Shown piece after piece: positions 1 through 8,523 of a stretch of 37,827 nucleotides of DNA (the first letter of the stretch is position 1; each line of letters starts with the position of its first letter). The notes under the pieces were generated by a model. That model had not been told where the DNA came from, ran no database searches, and was given only the letters and a program-made list of their open reading frames with translations. This DNA is from Gemmatimonadota bacterium (GTDB taxonomy: Bacteria; Latescibacterota; UBA2968; UBA8231). The stretch is from NCBI GenBank assembly GCA_009841115.1, contig VXML01000072.1, positions 1 through 37,827 of the forward strand, read 5' to 3'. Position numbers and translations under genes: made by a program.

Positions 1-1
1 G

Positions 2-832
2 CTGTTGGCGTGCGCACTGGTGATGTTGGTGCCGCTTGGTGCGCCGAGTATGCGCGAGCGGAGCGCGTCTGGGCCACCGCCGTTGATGTGGGCGTTGTTC
101 GCCGCTGGATTGGGCGCGGGTTTTATGATGGTAGAGATTCATCTCTTACAGCGCTTTGGCCTGTTCTTAGGCTATCCGACCCTGACGCTGGCAGTCGCGC
201 TCTTCGGGCTGTTGCTGGGAACGGGTGCCGGGAGCCTTGTGGGCGGGTGGTGCCGCACGCTCGCGCATCCTCGGGGGCTGGGGTTGGTTGGCGTGGTTGT
301 CGGCTTAGTCTGCTATCTCTATGGGTTTTTGCTCGACGGTGCGCTCGCTGGGGCGTTGGCGTGGCAGCTGGCTGCGCGCGTTGGGTTGACATTGGCTCTT
401 GTTGCGCCACTCGGAATGTTGCTAGGCACCTGTTTTCCCTCCTGCCTGCGCTTGGGTGGTTCGCAACGCGCCGGAATCATCCCTTGGCTGTGGGCCGTCA
501 ATGGTTTCTTCTCAGTGCTCGGATCGGTCGGGGCCGTAGCTTTAGGTATGGAGTGGGGAGCGAGTGCATCGCTGGCGGTCGGTGCGTTCGCGTATGTGGC
601 AGTGGGTACGGCGCTCCTATTGGGCAGTCGCCGGACTTCTTCGGACGTGGAGGTAACTCGTCCATCCGGCGCGGGCCGTTGGGCGGTGGGTGCTCTGCTG
701 TTGGTTGCGCTGTTGTGGTATGCGGCTTTTAGCTTTATCGGCGCGCGCTATTGGGGTGCAGCCCCTTCGGCTGCTCAGCCGCGCCCGCCGGTTGCAGCCG
801 AGGTGTGGCCAGCGGCGCTTAGAATCTTTTGA
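2..832 (+). CDS. C-terminal membrane part of a spermidine-synthase-like protein (5' truncated)
   Basis: The reading frame is open to the window edge, so the N-terminal part lies outside; the first in-frame TTG at 5 is not a real start. What remains is about 275 residues with roughly seven hydrophobic segments. The stretch reading MMVEIHLLQRFGLFLGYP, followed by a glycine-rich helix, resembles the membrane region that follows the aminopropyltransferase-like domain in large fused MFS/spermidine-synthase-like proteins; that is family knowledge, because the catalytic domain is not visible here. The protein would sit in the inner membrane. Its substrate cannot be told. The last 40 residues are proline- and alanine-rich. 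It is separated by 174 bases from the next gene, so it probably ends its own transcription unit. Confidence 0.7.
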   Translation: MLACALVMLVPLGAPSMRERSASGPPPLMWALFAAGLGAGFMMVEIHLLQRFGLFLGYPTLTLAVALFGLLLGTGAGSLVGGWCRTLAHPRGLGLVGVVVGLVCYLYGFLLDGALAGALAWQLAARVGLTLALVAPLGMLLGTCFPSCLRLGGSQRAGIIPWLWAVNGFFSVLGSVGAVALGMEWGASASLAVGAFAYVAVGTALLLGSRRTSSDVEVTRPSGAGRWAVGALLLVALLWYAAFSFIGARYWGAAPSAAQPRPPVAAEVWPAALRIF

Positions 833-1006
833 TGGCGTAGTCGTATAGTCGTAAAAGGAAAAAGACTCAATTTCGCCACGCCATCCCATGCCGACGCTTT
901 TTCCGACTGTTCGGGATCGCCGTCCAACCCATTGCTCAAGAATGGTCGCTACCTACTTTACAGTCATTGTTCCCATACATTCTCGATCCTCTTCAGGAGC
1001 ATCCCC

Positions 1007-1672
1007 ATGAACGCACCCGCCGATTCCTATCCCCTCCGCTTTGATGTCGATTATCCCGACCGTCCGCTCAATCGCCTCACGACCTTCTTCCGGCTGTTTA
1101 CCGTCATTCCCATTTTTATCGTCTTGGCCTGTATCGACGCCAGTTTTACTATGCAGTACTCCTCCGATAGCTTTTTCGAATGGGCTCAAAAAAAAGGTTG
1201 GAATAGGGGAGTTTACAGCAGCATCGGCCTGCTCTTTGTCCCGGCTCTGCTCATGCTGCTCTTCCGCCGCAAGTACCCTCGCTGGTGGTTCGACTGGAAC
1301 CTCGAACTTCTGCGCTTCTCCTCCCGGATCTCGGCCTACTTAGGGCTGCTGCGCGATGAATACCCCTCCACCGACGAGGAACAGGCCGTTCACCTCGATA
1401 TCGATTATCCAGATGCCCAGCAAGATCTCAACCGCTGGTTGCCCTTAATCAAGTGGTTTTTGGCCATTCCCCACTACATCGTCCTAGCCCTGCTCGGAGT
1501 CATAGTTTTGCTCTGCCTTATCGGGGCTTGGTTCGCCATCCTCTTCACTGGGCACTACCCCCGCGCCTTGTTCGATCTGGTCGTCGGTTTCAATCGCTGG
1601 TGGCTGCGCGTTATCGCTTACGCCTTTATCCTAGTCACCGACCAGTATCCACCCTTCCGGCTATCTGATTAG
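1007..1672 (+). CDS. DUF4389-type membrane protein
   Basis: A 221-residue membrane protein with two copies of a DUF4389-like unit. Each begins with a motif of the type (F/L)DxDYPD, followed by Arg/Asn-Leu and a hydrophobic helix (around residues 8-45 and 125-175). A further conserved segment near the end contains FNRWWLRV and the terminal DQYPPF. Conserved aromatic and DYP motifs are typical of this uncharacterised family. I chose the ATG at 1007 because AGGAGC at 995-1000 sits six bases upstream and the DUF4389 homology starts right after it; the frame is open up to 932 but that extension looks non-coding. Eight bases separate it from the following hydrolase gene, so the two are probably cotranscribed. 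The function is unknown. Confidence 0.85.
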   Translation: MNAPADSYPLRFDVDYPDRPLNRLTTFFRLFTVIPIFIVLACIDASFTMQYSSDSFFEWAQKKGWNRGVYSSIGLLFVPALLMLLFRRKYPRWWFDWNLELLRFSSRISAYLGLLRDEYPSTDEEQAVHLDIDYPDAQQDLNRWLPLIKWFLAIPHYIVLALLGVIVLLCLIGAWFAILFTGHYPRALFDLVVGFNRWWLRVIAYAFILVTDQYPPFRLSD

Positions 1673-1680
1673 GACCGATT

Positions 1681-2652
1681 ATGTCCACCTTTTCCAGCCT
1701 GCGCCTCGCCGCCCCGCCTTCTTCTCGGAATGCTTGGGAAGCCCAGCGTCCTGCTCTCTTGGAGGCTATGCAACAGGTCATGGGATCTTTGCCCGGACCG
1801 GAGAAGCGCGGGTCGCTCGATGTCCAGGTCGAGGGGGAAGTGGACAGCAGTTCTTATACTCGCCGCCTCATTACCTACGTCTCCGAGCCAGATTGTCGGG
1901 TGCCAGCCTATTTGCTGATTCCCCACGTCGCTCTACAATCTCCGGCCCCGGCCGTGCTTTGTCCCCATCCCACGGACGACCGCATCGGCCACAAGGTGGT
2001 GGTCGGTTTGGGGGGGCGCGCCAACCGCGCTTATGCTAGCGAACTGGCCCAAGCAGGCTTTGTCACTCTCGCTCCGGCTTATCCTCTGCTGGCTGACTAT
2101 CGCCCCGACTGGCGTGCTCTCGGCTACCAATCAGGGACCATGAAGGCGATATGGGACAATATGCGCGGCCTCGATCTGCTGGCCGAACTGCCCTTTGTCG
2201 CAGGAGAGTCTTTCGCCTCCATCGGCCACTCGCTGGGCGGCCACAATTCGATCTACACCGCCGTCTTCGACCCGCGCATCGCCGTTGTCGTCTCCAGTTG
2301 CGGCTTCGATTCCTACCAAGATTATATGGACGGCGATATCACGGGCTGGACCAGCGATCGCTACATGCCGCGTTTAAAGGACTACGCTCTAGCGAATCTT
2401 CCTTTCGACTTCCACGATATGATCGCCGCGTTAGCGCCGCGCCCTTGCTTCATCTCCGCGCCTTTGGACGACTCCAATTTCCGCTGGCGTAGCGTCGATT
2501 CAGTGGTCGAAACCGCCCGAGCGGTGTACGATTTGTACGGTGCCGGCGAGGCCCTCCAAGTGGTCCATCCCGACTGCGGCCACGATTTTCCCGACGCGAT
2601 TCGAGCGCGGGCTTACCAGATTATCGCCGAGGTCCTGATTAGCGACGACTGA
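1681..2652 (+). CDS. alpha/beta hydrolase, dienelactone-hydrolase/acetyl-xylan-esterase-like
   Basis: A 323-residue alpha/beta hydrolase without a signal peptide, so probably cytoplasmic. The nucleophile elbow is GHSLGG with Ser184. The likely acid is Asp264 in the segment APLDDSNF, and the general base is His301 in CGHDFP. The oxyanion strand lies near PAPAVLCPHPTDD (about residues 92-105). This arrangement is seen in predicted esterases and peptidases of the dienelactone hydrolase superfamily, many of which act on esterified sugars or xenobiotic esters; the substrate here is not known. The ATG at 1681 follows an AGGA at 1671-1674. The gene follows the DUF4389 gene closely and is followed by a 164-base gap in which only weak promoter-like hexamers are seen. 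Confidence 0.85.
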   Translation: MSTFSSLRLAAPPSSRNAWEAQRPALLEAMQQVMGSLPGPEKRGSLDVQVEGEVDSSSYTRRLITYVSEPDCRVPAYLLIPHVALQSPAPAVLCPHPTDDRIGHKVVVGLGGRANRAYASELAQAGFVTLAPAYPLLADYRPDWRALGYQSGTMKAIWDNMRGLDLLAELPFVAGESFASIGHSLGGHNSIYTAVFDPRIAVVVSSCGFDSYQDYMDGDITGWTSDRYMPRLKDYALANLPFDFHDMIAALAPRPCFISAPLDDSNFRWRSVDSVVETARAVYDLYGAGEALQVVHPDCGHDFPDAIRARAYQIIAEVLISDD

Positions 2653-2816
2653 CGGTTGTTGTGAGAGATTCTTAGGGCCTGTTGACTCCTGGTTCGGGTG
2701 GCAACCATAGACTTGGTTTGCTATTGAACGAGGATGCGATAGTTTTTGTACGATATTTGCCGCGTCAGGATGTTTATCGATACTTCTCATAGATAGAATG
2801 CGATCTCTACCCAAAA

Positions 2817-4445
2817 ATGCTCAAGTTCTTTCTGCTTCTACTGCTCCTATCCGTCCCCCTCTACGCCAACCCTCGCTTCCACGACGCCACCCAAGAAGCG
2901 GGCATCGACTTTGTCCACGTCAATGGGGCCAACGGTCAGAAATTCGTCATTGAAACGGTCGGCCCCGGCGGCGGTTTTTTCGATTACGACGGCGACGGCC
3001 GCCTCGACATTTATCTAATAAACGGGGCCGCTGTGCCTGGGACCGACTACGACCCCGCGCCGCAAAACGCGCTCTACCACAATCGCGGCGACGGCACCTT
3101 TGCCGATGTAACGGCGCACACTGGCGTCGGCGATACGGGTTACGGCATGGGGTGCGCGGTCGGCGACTACGACAACGACGGTGATCTCGATTTATACGTG
3201 ACCAACTTCGGCGCGAATGTGCTGTACCGGAACGAAGAGGATGGAACGTTTGCGGATGTGACGGTCGCGGCCCAAGTCGGCGACGAGGGTTGGGGGGCGA
3301 GTGCTGCATTTGCCGACATCGACCGCGACGGTTTCGTCGATTTGTACGTGGGCAACTATCACAACTTCTCCTATACCAATCACCGCGTCTGCGCCGAGGG
3401 GGGGAGCGGGCTTCAGCTCTATTGCGGCCCAGAGGCCTTTGACGGAGTGACTGACGTGTTGTATCGGAACGAGGGAGATGGAACGTTTGCCGACATTACG
3501 ACCGCAGCCGGACTGGGCAGTGCCGAGGGCAAGGAGCTAGGCGTGGTCTTCGGCGATGTGGATCTCGACGGCGATCCCGACCTGTACTTGGCCAACGATA
3601 AGACCTTGAACTTCTTGTATCTCAACGACGGCACCGGCCACTTTGCGGACGAAGCGCTGCTAGCCGGGGTTGCGTACAACGAAGACGGCGACGTTGAAGC
3701 GGGTATGGGCGTTGACATGGGCGACTACGACAACGATGGCGATCCCGACCTCTTCGTCACCAATTTTCAGTGGGAGACCAATACGCTGTACAAGAATCTT
3801 GGCGACGGCACCTTTGTCGATGAGACCTTCCTCGCCGGATTGGGCAAGGGAAGCATTGCCTACTTATCATGGGGCACGCGCTTTTTCGATGTCGATAACG
3901 ACGGCGACCGCGACATCTTTATCGCCAATGGCCACTTGGAAAGCGATGTCGAGCAATACGAGAACGCGACTTTCCCGCAGCGCAATCAGCTCTTTCTCAA
4001 CGTTGGCGATGGTCGCTTTGAGGAGTATGCAGAGGACGGGGGTGCCTTGTCGTTGAAACGGGTCAGTCGCGGCGCGGCCTTTGGCGACTACGACGACGAT
4101 GGCGATATCGACGTGCTGGTGGCCAATGTCGCTGCCCGCCCGACCTTGATGCGTAACGATGGCGCGGGCGGGCATTGGGTGCGCCTGCGGCTAGAGGGCC
4201 GCGACAGCAACCGCGCTGGCATTGGCACTCGCGTCGAAGTCACAAGCGGCGGACAGGTGCAGACCGACGAAGTGCGCTCGGGTGCCAGCTACCTCTCGCA
4301 GAGCGATGTGCAACTGCACTTTGGGCTAGGAACGGCCACGAGTATCGAGCGCGTGGTTGTCTATTGGCCGAGTGGCCGAGTCAAGGAATACGCAGATTTA
4401 GGCGTCAACCAAGAGCATTTGCTCGTTGAAGGAGCGGCGCGATGA
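2817..4445 (+). CDS. secreted CRTAC1-like protein: seven FG-GAP/VCBS repeats plus ASPIC/UnbV domain
   Basis: A 542-residue exported protein. Residues 1-17 form a signal peptide (a run of Leu/Phe ending LYA-NP). Seven calcium-binding-type loops of the form DxDxDGxxD follow, first FFDYDGDGRLD and last GDYDDDGDID, which predicts a seven-bladed beta-propeller. Each is followed by the family signature LYRNxGDGTFxDVT. An insert with two cysteines (CAEGG...LYCGP, near residues 190-203) is common in CRTAC1-family proteins. The last about 90 residues match ASPIC/UnbV (HWVRLRLEGRDSNRAGIG, then HFGLG and VYWPSG). Such proteins are exported and thought to mediate adhesion or binding. The stop overlaps the next start by ATGA, so it heads the operon up to 8409. 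Confidence 0.93.
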   Translation: MLKFFLLLLLLSVPLYANPRFHDATQEAGIDFVHVNGANGQKFVIETVGPGGGFFDYDGDGRLDIYLINGAAVPGTDYDPAPQNALYHNRGDGTFADVTAHTGVGDTGYGMGCAVGDYDNDGDLDLYVTNFGANVLYRNEEDGTFADVTVAAQVGDEGWGASAAFADIDRDGFVDLYVGNYHNFSYTNHRVCAEGGSGLQLYCGPEAFDGVTDVLYRNEGDGTFADITTAAGLGSAEGKELGVVFGDVDLDGDPDLYLANDKTLNFLYLNDGTGHFADEALLAGVAYNEDGDVEAGMGVDMGDYDNDGDPDLFVTNFQWETNTLYKNLGDGTFVDETFLAGLGKGSIAYLSWGTRFFDVDNDGDRDIFIANGHLESDVEQYENATFPQRNQLFLNVGDGRFEEYAEDGGALSLKRVSRGAAFGDYDDDGDIDVLVANVAARPTLMRNDGAGGHWVRLRLEGRDSNRAGIGTRVEVTSGGQVQTDEVRSGASYLSQSDVQLHFGLGTATSIERVVVYWPSGRVKEYADLGVNQEHLLVEGAAR

Positions 4446-5809
4446 GGGTGCTGATGATCTGCCTTGCATTGTACGCTTGTGCGGAGGAAGCGAAAGAAAA
4501 TGTGCGTCCCGGTGCGGCTATGAACGCTGAAGTGCTCTTTACGCGCGGCACTGCGCTTGCCTCCGAAGGCCGCCATACCGAAGCTATCGACGCTTATCAG
4601 CAGGCCGCCGCGCTCGCACCTAAATCCGCTAAGATCCACTACAATCTCGGCAATGCTTACGCGCGTCAGCTCGATTATCCCAGCGCGATGGTGGCCTATC
4701 AGCGCGTATTGGCGCTGGATTCGACGCACGTGTCGGCGCGGCACAACCTAGCGGCCATGTACGTCAAACAGCTCAACTACGCCCAAGCTATTGACGAACA
4801 CCGCCGGGTGCTCGCGTTAGATCCCGGCCATCTGACGACTTACTACGATCTCGGCTACATCTACTTCTTGCGCGGCGAGTACGACGAGGTGGAAACGTTG
4901 CTGCAAGCGGGGCTGGACCGCGACTCGACCAATGCCTCCTTCTACCGGCTCTTGGGCCGAACGCGTCTGAAGGAACTCGACTTTGAGCGGGCCGCAGTGA
5001 CCCTGGAGCGTGCGGTCGAGTTGGACAGCACGGACGCAGCCGCGTACGTCGATCTAGCGCAGGTGGAACTCAAGCGGCGCGAGTACGCGGCGGCTGAACG
5101 CGCTGCTCGTCGCGCCATTGCGCTCGACTCCTTGTCCAAAGAGGCGTACTTCGCGCTGGCCAATGCTCTCAAGCGGCTTGGTCGCCGCGAGGAGAGCACC
5201 GAAGTGCTGGCGCAGTTTCGGGCGCTCGACCAACAGCTCGACAAAATCGACGATCAACTGCGGATGCTGGGCAATGCGCCCGACGACCACGAAGCGCGGG
5301 CGCAACTGGGTCTGTTGTACACCGAGCAGGGCCGCTTGACTGAAGCGGCCGAAGCGTATCGGCTGGCTGTGCGGCTCGCGCCGGACAGCTTGCGCTATCG
5401 CAATAACCTAGGGAATCTCTACCTACGCTTAGGCCAATTCGCCGAGGCTGTTATCGAGTATCAAGCTGCGCTGGCCTTAGACCCAGAATACGACAAGGCG
5501 CACTACAATTTGGGCCAGGCGTACATGCGCTTGCAGCGCTTTGACGAGGCTGTGGCCAGTCTCGCGGAGGCGCGCCGCTTAGCGCCGGAAGACGCGGAGA
5601 CGCATTACTTTTTGGGGTTGCTACACGCGCGTGTCGGCGATTACGTCAAGGCCGCCGAGATGCTGACCGTTGCGGTGGCGGCCCGACCGGACTGGCTCGA
5701 CGCGCGGCAGAAATTAGCCGTGGCGTACTTGAAGTCTGGCAAGGTAGAAGAGAGCAAGCGGGAGCTAGCGGCGATCCAGCAGATGAAAGAGAGCGGGCAG
5801 CATGAGTAA
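4442..5809 (+). CDS. TPR-repeat lipoprotein
   Basis: A 455-residue protein built almost wholly of tetratricopeptide repeats. The N-terminus MRVLMICLALYAC looks like a short lipoprotein signal with the modified cysteine at position 13, predicting attachment to a membrane on the periplasmic side. About ten to eleven 34-residue units follow, with typical spacing such as AKIHYNLGNAYARQLDYPSAMVAYQ and later DKAHYNLGQAYMRLQRFDEAVASL. A short linker around residues 260-285 interrupts the repeats. TPR arrays act as protein-binding scaffolds; the adjacent propeller and PPIase are obvious candidate partners, an idea supported by the TPR-propeller fusion at 13081. It is translationally coupled by a 4-base overlap upstream and an 8-base overlap downstream. 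Confidence 0.92.
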   Translation: MRVLMICLALYACAEEAKENVRPGAAMNAEVLFTRGTALASEGRHTEAIDAYQQAAALAPKSAKIHYNLGNAYARQLDYPSAMVAYQRVLALDSTHVSARHNLAAMYVKQLNYAQAIDEHRRVLALDPGHLTTYYDLGYIYFLRGEYDEVETLLQAGLDRDSTNASFYRLLGRTRLKELDFERAAVTLERAVELDSTDAAAYVDLAQVELKRREYAAAERAARRAIALDSLSKEAYFALANALKRLGRREESTEVLAQFRALDQQLDKIDDQLRMLGNAPDDHEARAQLGLLYTEQGRLTEAAEAYRLAVRLAPDSLRYRNNLGNLYLRLGQFAEAVIEYQAALALDPEYDKAHYNLGQAYMRLQRFDEAVASLAEARRLAPEDAETHYFLGLLHARVGDYVKAAEMLTVAVAARPDWLDARQKLAVAYLKSGKVEESKRELAAIQQMKESGQHE

Positions 5810-7367
5810 GCGTTGGATGGGAACGGCACTTTGCGCGGCGCTGGTTGGCCTAAGCGGCTGCGCTGAGGACGACCCGGCCGTGGCCACTGAAGATGCCGTC
5901 TTGGTAGAGGTGGGGCCAACGGCGATTCGGGTGGCGGATTACCGCCAGTTCATTGCACGGGTGGCACCGGAATTGCGGGCGGAGTACGGGGCTGAGAAGT
6001 TGTTGGAAGCCATCGTCGAGCAAACGCTGCTCGTGCAGGAAGCAAAGCGGCGGGGGTTGGGTGCGAGCATGGAATTTGCGCAATGGCAGACGCAGGCGCA
6101 GGCGCAGCTAGTACAGCAGGCCCTGTACAAGCGCGTTGGAATCGTCCCGCCCGAGGTCGCCGAGGAGGAGCTGCGGGCCTATTTCCAGCGCAGCCCGTAC
6201 AACCGCCGCGTGCGCTTTAGCCTGCTGATGGTGCGCGAGCAAGAGCAGCTACCGGAGGTTTTGGCTGCACTCGCCGGGGGAGCGGACTTTGAGGAGCTGT
6301 CGATGCGGCACTCGCAGGACTCGCGGATTCTAGAGCGCCAGGCCGACATGGGTTATCACCGTTGGGGCGATACTATGGCCTCGCATGCCGCCCTGACTGA
6401 AAGGGCCTTCTCCATGCAGGTCGGGGAGATTTCCGAGCCGATGCAGGTGGCCGATGGGTACTTTCTCATCAAGCTCACGGACATGCACCCAGTCAGCTTT
6501 GAGCAGGAGCGGGAGACTATCCAGCGCTTGGTGATGCGGGAGAAGTTAGGGCGGCAGCTATTGGCTTATTACGACACCCTGCACGTGCGCTATAATGTGC
6601 GCTACGAGTCGGACGGGTTGACGGGATCGCCGGAAGCGGTCGTGGCCGCGTACGACGGTGGGGTGCTAACGGTCGCGCAGGCCCGCGAACTGCTAAAGAG
6701 CCAGGGTGAGGGAGAAAAGGTGCTGCGGCGCGAGGTCGGGCGGCGCGTGTTGGTCCCGCTCGAAACTGCGCGGCTCGCGCTCGCCGCCGACCCGGACCTG
6801 CAGCGCGAGTTGGAGCGATTGCGGCAGATGCAGCTTGCGCGGCGCTTGCAGGACGCGCTGCAGGCGCAGGTGCCACCGCCCAATCCCAACGGCCTGAGCC
6901 TGTTTTACGAGGAGCACAAGCTCCGCTACACTGCGCCGGCCGAGGTGGAGGTGCGCCGGCTGCTCGCCCGCGACGAGGCCGAGGGCACTGCCATTGTCGA
7001 GCGGATGCGCGCAGGTCGCGATACAACCGAGCTAGTGGATCGCTTCGTCAGCGTGATTTACGGCAGTGGTGCGCTGGAGGGCGACAATCCGGTCAGCCGC
7101 GCCCTGCGCGCTGACGAGGGGACTTTTCACGGTCCCTTTGCCACGGATAATGGTTATATTGTCCTACAGGTATTGCGCCGTCGCCCGGACCGACTGCCGC
7201 CGCTAAGCGAAATCCGCGAGCAGGTCGAGGCGGATTGGGCGACGGCGCAGCTCCAAGCTGCGGTTAAGGAACTGGCCGCGTCTCTGCGCCAGCGCCGCGC
7301 CAATGAAATCCGCTTCAGCCCAGATGCTGTGGCACTAGCCCTGTTGGCCACTTCTCATGGCGAGTAA
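5802..7367 (+). CDS. parvulin-type peptidyl-prolyl isomerase lipoprotein (SurA/PrsA-like)
   Basis: A 521-residue lipoprotein. The signal ends in the lipobox LSGC (Cys20). A SurA_N-like helical segment follows (about 40-130, including LLEAIVEQTLLVQEAKRRG). Residues about 136-229 form a parvulin rotamase domain (RVRFSLLMV, then DFEELSMRHSQDS, MGYHRWGD, AFSMQVGEISEPMQVADGYFLIKL). A second, degenerate rotamase-like domain lies at about 376-463 (PAEVEVRRLLARDEAEG to GPFATDNGYIVLQVLRRR). This layout is that of periplasmic folding helpers for secreted or outer-membrane proteins. In this operon it probably assists the calcium-propeller protein or the TPR lipoprotein. It overlaps the TPR gene by 8 bases and the following membrane-protein gene by 11. 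Confidence 0.92.
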   Translation: MSKRWMGTALCAALVGLSGCAEDDPAVATEDAVLVEVGPTAIRVADYRQFIARVAPELRAEYGAEKLLEAIVEQTLLVQEAKRRGLGASMEFAQWQTQAQAQLVQQALYKRVGIVPPEVAEEELRAYFQRSPYNRRVRFSLLMVREQEQLPEVLAALAGGADFEELSMRHSQDSRILERQADMGYHRWGDTMASHAALTERAFSMQVGEISEPMQVADGYFLIKLTDMHPVSFEQERETIQRLVMREKLGRQLLAYYDTLHVRYNVRYESDGLTGSPEAVVAAYDGGVLTVAQARELLKSQGEGEKVLRREVGRRVLVPLETARLALAADPDLQRELERLRQMQLARRLQDALQAQVPPPNPNGLSLFYEEHKLRYTAPAEVEVRRLLARDEAEGTAIVERMRAGRDTTELVDRFVSVIYGSGALEGDNPVSRALRADEGTFHGPFATDNGYIVLQVLRRRPDRLPPLSEIREQVEADWATAQLQAAVKELAASLRQRRANEIRFSPDAVALALLATSHGE

Positions 7368-8409
7368 TTCCATCGTCCTGCAACCTGCCTATATCGTCGA
7401 TCGCCGGCAGGACTATATCTGGTTTGTGAGCCTGCCCTTTGCCGCGGTCTGCTTTGCGCTCGTGTCGGGGCACTACCTGCCGGGGGCGGCGCTGGCAGCC
7501 ATTGCCTTGTGGGTGACCATTCCCCACCACTTCGTCACATGGCTGCGCGTCTATGGCTCGCCGGCGGAGTTTGCCCGCTTCAAGGAGCGGTTCATTCTCG
7601 GGCCGATAGTGTTGGTCGCCTTTGCTTATGGCTTGATCCAGTGGGCACCGTTGAGCTTGGTGTTGATCGTGACTTTGTGGGATCACCAGCACAGCTTGAT
7701 GCAGCAATACGGGTTTGCGCGCGTGTACGACTTCAAGGCCAAGGCCGGCACGCCCGCCACTGCTAAGTTCGACTTGGCTTTCAATTGGATCTTCTTTGGC
7801 AACATGCTCGTAGTGTCGCCGCTGTTTTCTACGGTGTGGGTGCGCATGTTGCACGAGTGGCATTTGCCCATCAGCGCGGAAGCGGTAGAGACGGTGCACT
7901 TGGTCTCGTGGACTATTGCCATTGGCTACGGCTTGATCTATGTGGGACACATCGTCTATTGCGCTTGGCGCGGCTATACGCTCAACCCTCTCAAATACGC
8001 CTTTTTGCTGTCGAGCTATTTCCTGTGGTACTTCACTAGTTTTACCACGGCCTATCTGCTCGTCTTTGCGGTGGCCCATCGGATCATGCACGGAATCCAG
8101 TACATCGTCATGGTGTATTTCTACAACCGCCACAAGGTCGAGCGCACGGGCGGCGACTCGGCCCTCCTGCGCTATGTGGCGGGCAAGGGGGGCGTCAAGT
8201 TCTTTCTCCTGCTGTGCGCGGCCTACGCCGTCGTCTTTCACGCGCTGAGCGAGGGCTTGGTGCGCGACTTTGGCTTTGGTATAGTTGGCTTCAACACTAA
8301 TTTTGACCTCTTCAGCTATTCGCTGCTCAGTTCCTTTGCCTTGATCCACTACTACTACGATGCATTTATATGGAAGGTGCGGAAGAAGGATGTGCAGGAG
8401 GGGTTGTAG
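7357..8409 (+). CDS. histidine-rich polytopic membrane protein of unknown function
   Basis: I do not recognise this 350-residue protein with confidence. It has about eight hydrophobic segments and polar motifs rich in histidine: PHHFVTW (His57, His58), WDHQHSLMQQYG (His110, His112), HRIMHGIQY (His241, His245), NRHK (His259) and IHYYYDAFIWK (His331, Asp335). Eight histidines near membrane boundaries recall membrane-bound di-iron enzymes (desaturase/hydroxylase type) or Brp/Blh-like proteins, but the spacing is not an exact match to any I know. It overlaps the PPIase gene by 11 bases, so it belongs to the FG-GAP/TPR operon, and its stop is followed by the inverted repeat at 8411. A catalytic role is an inference from the histidine pattern. 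Confidence 0.85.
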   Translation: MASNSIVLQPAYIVDRRQDYIWFVSLPFAAVCFALVSGHYLPGAALAAIALWVTIPHHFVTWLRVYGSPAEFARFKERFILGPIVLVAFAYGLIQWAPLSLVLIVTLWDHQHSLMQQYGFARVYDFKAKAGTPATAKFDLAFNWIFFGNMLVVSPLFSTVWVRMLHEWHLPISAEAVETVHLVSWTIAIGYGLIYVGHIVYCAWRGYTLNPLKYAFLLSSYFLWYFTSFTTAYLLVFAVAHRIMHGIQYIVMVYFYNRHKVERTGGDSALLRYVAGKGGVKFFLLLCAAYAVVFHALSEGLVRDFGFGIVGFNTNFDLFSYSLLSSFALIHYYYDAFIWKVRKKDVQEGL

Positions 8410-8410
8410 C

Positions 8411-8505
8411 AGTGGCCAGTGGCCAGTGGCCAGTGATTAGTCCCCGCCACCGCCCTAGGTGGTGAAGTGTGGGGACTGGCCACTGACCACTAACCACTGA
8501 CCACT
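8411..8505 (+). repeat. large imperfect inverted repeat of heptamers
   Basis: Two 35-base arms (8411-8445 and 8471-8505) face each other around a 25-base centre. Each arm is five heptamers. The left arm reads AGTGGCC three times, then AGTGATT and AGTCCCC. The right arm is the complement of AGTGGTC/AGTGGTT/AGTGGCC variants and starts GGGGACT. The centre holds a smaller CCACC/GGTGG pair. A single strand could form a long hairpin between the membrane-protein gene and the alkyl-DHAP synthase gene. It may end or stabilise the upstream transcript, or be a dispersed repeat. There is no T-tract, so it is not a classic terminator. Confidence 0.85.
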
Positions 8506-8523
8506 AACTTAGGAGATTGAGCT

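Noticed and set aside
831..885. 8-base inverted repeat GATGGCGT/ACGCCATC after the first gene
   Set aside because: The arms are 39 bases apart with no T-tract; a chance match cannot be excluded and no role is evident.
932..1006. Upstream extension of the DUF4389 gene
   Set aside because: The extra 25 residues lack family similarity, and the ribosome-binding site points to the ATG at 1007.
2682..2754. Promoter-like hexamers TTGACT and TTGAAC before the first FG-GAP gene
   Set aside because: TTGACT has no fitting -10, and TTGAAC pairs with TACGAT only at 19 bases; neither is convincing enough to list.
2977..4130. Regularly repeated DNA words (GGCGACGACGG-like) suggesting a repeat array or CRISPR
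   Set aside because: They are the codons of the DxDxDGxxD calcium loops in a continuous reading frame; spacing follows propeller blades and not CRISPR units.
7315..8349. Minus-strand open frame of 344 codons opposite the membrane-protein gene
   Set aside because: Composition is rich in His, Arg and Gln, as expected for the complement of a membrane protein; the plus-strand gene has operon overlap and membrane segments.
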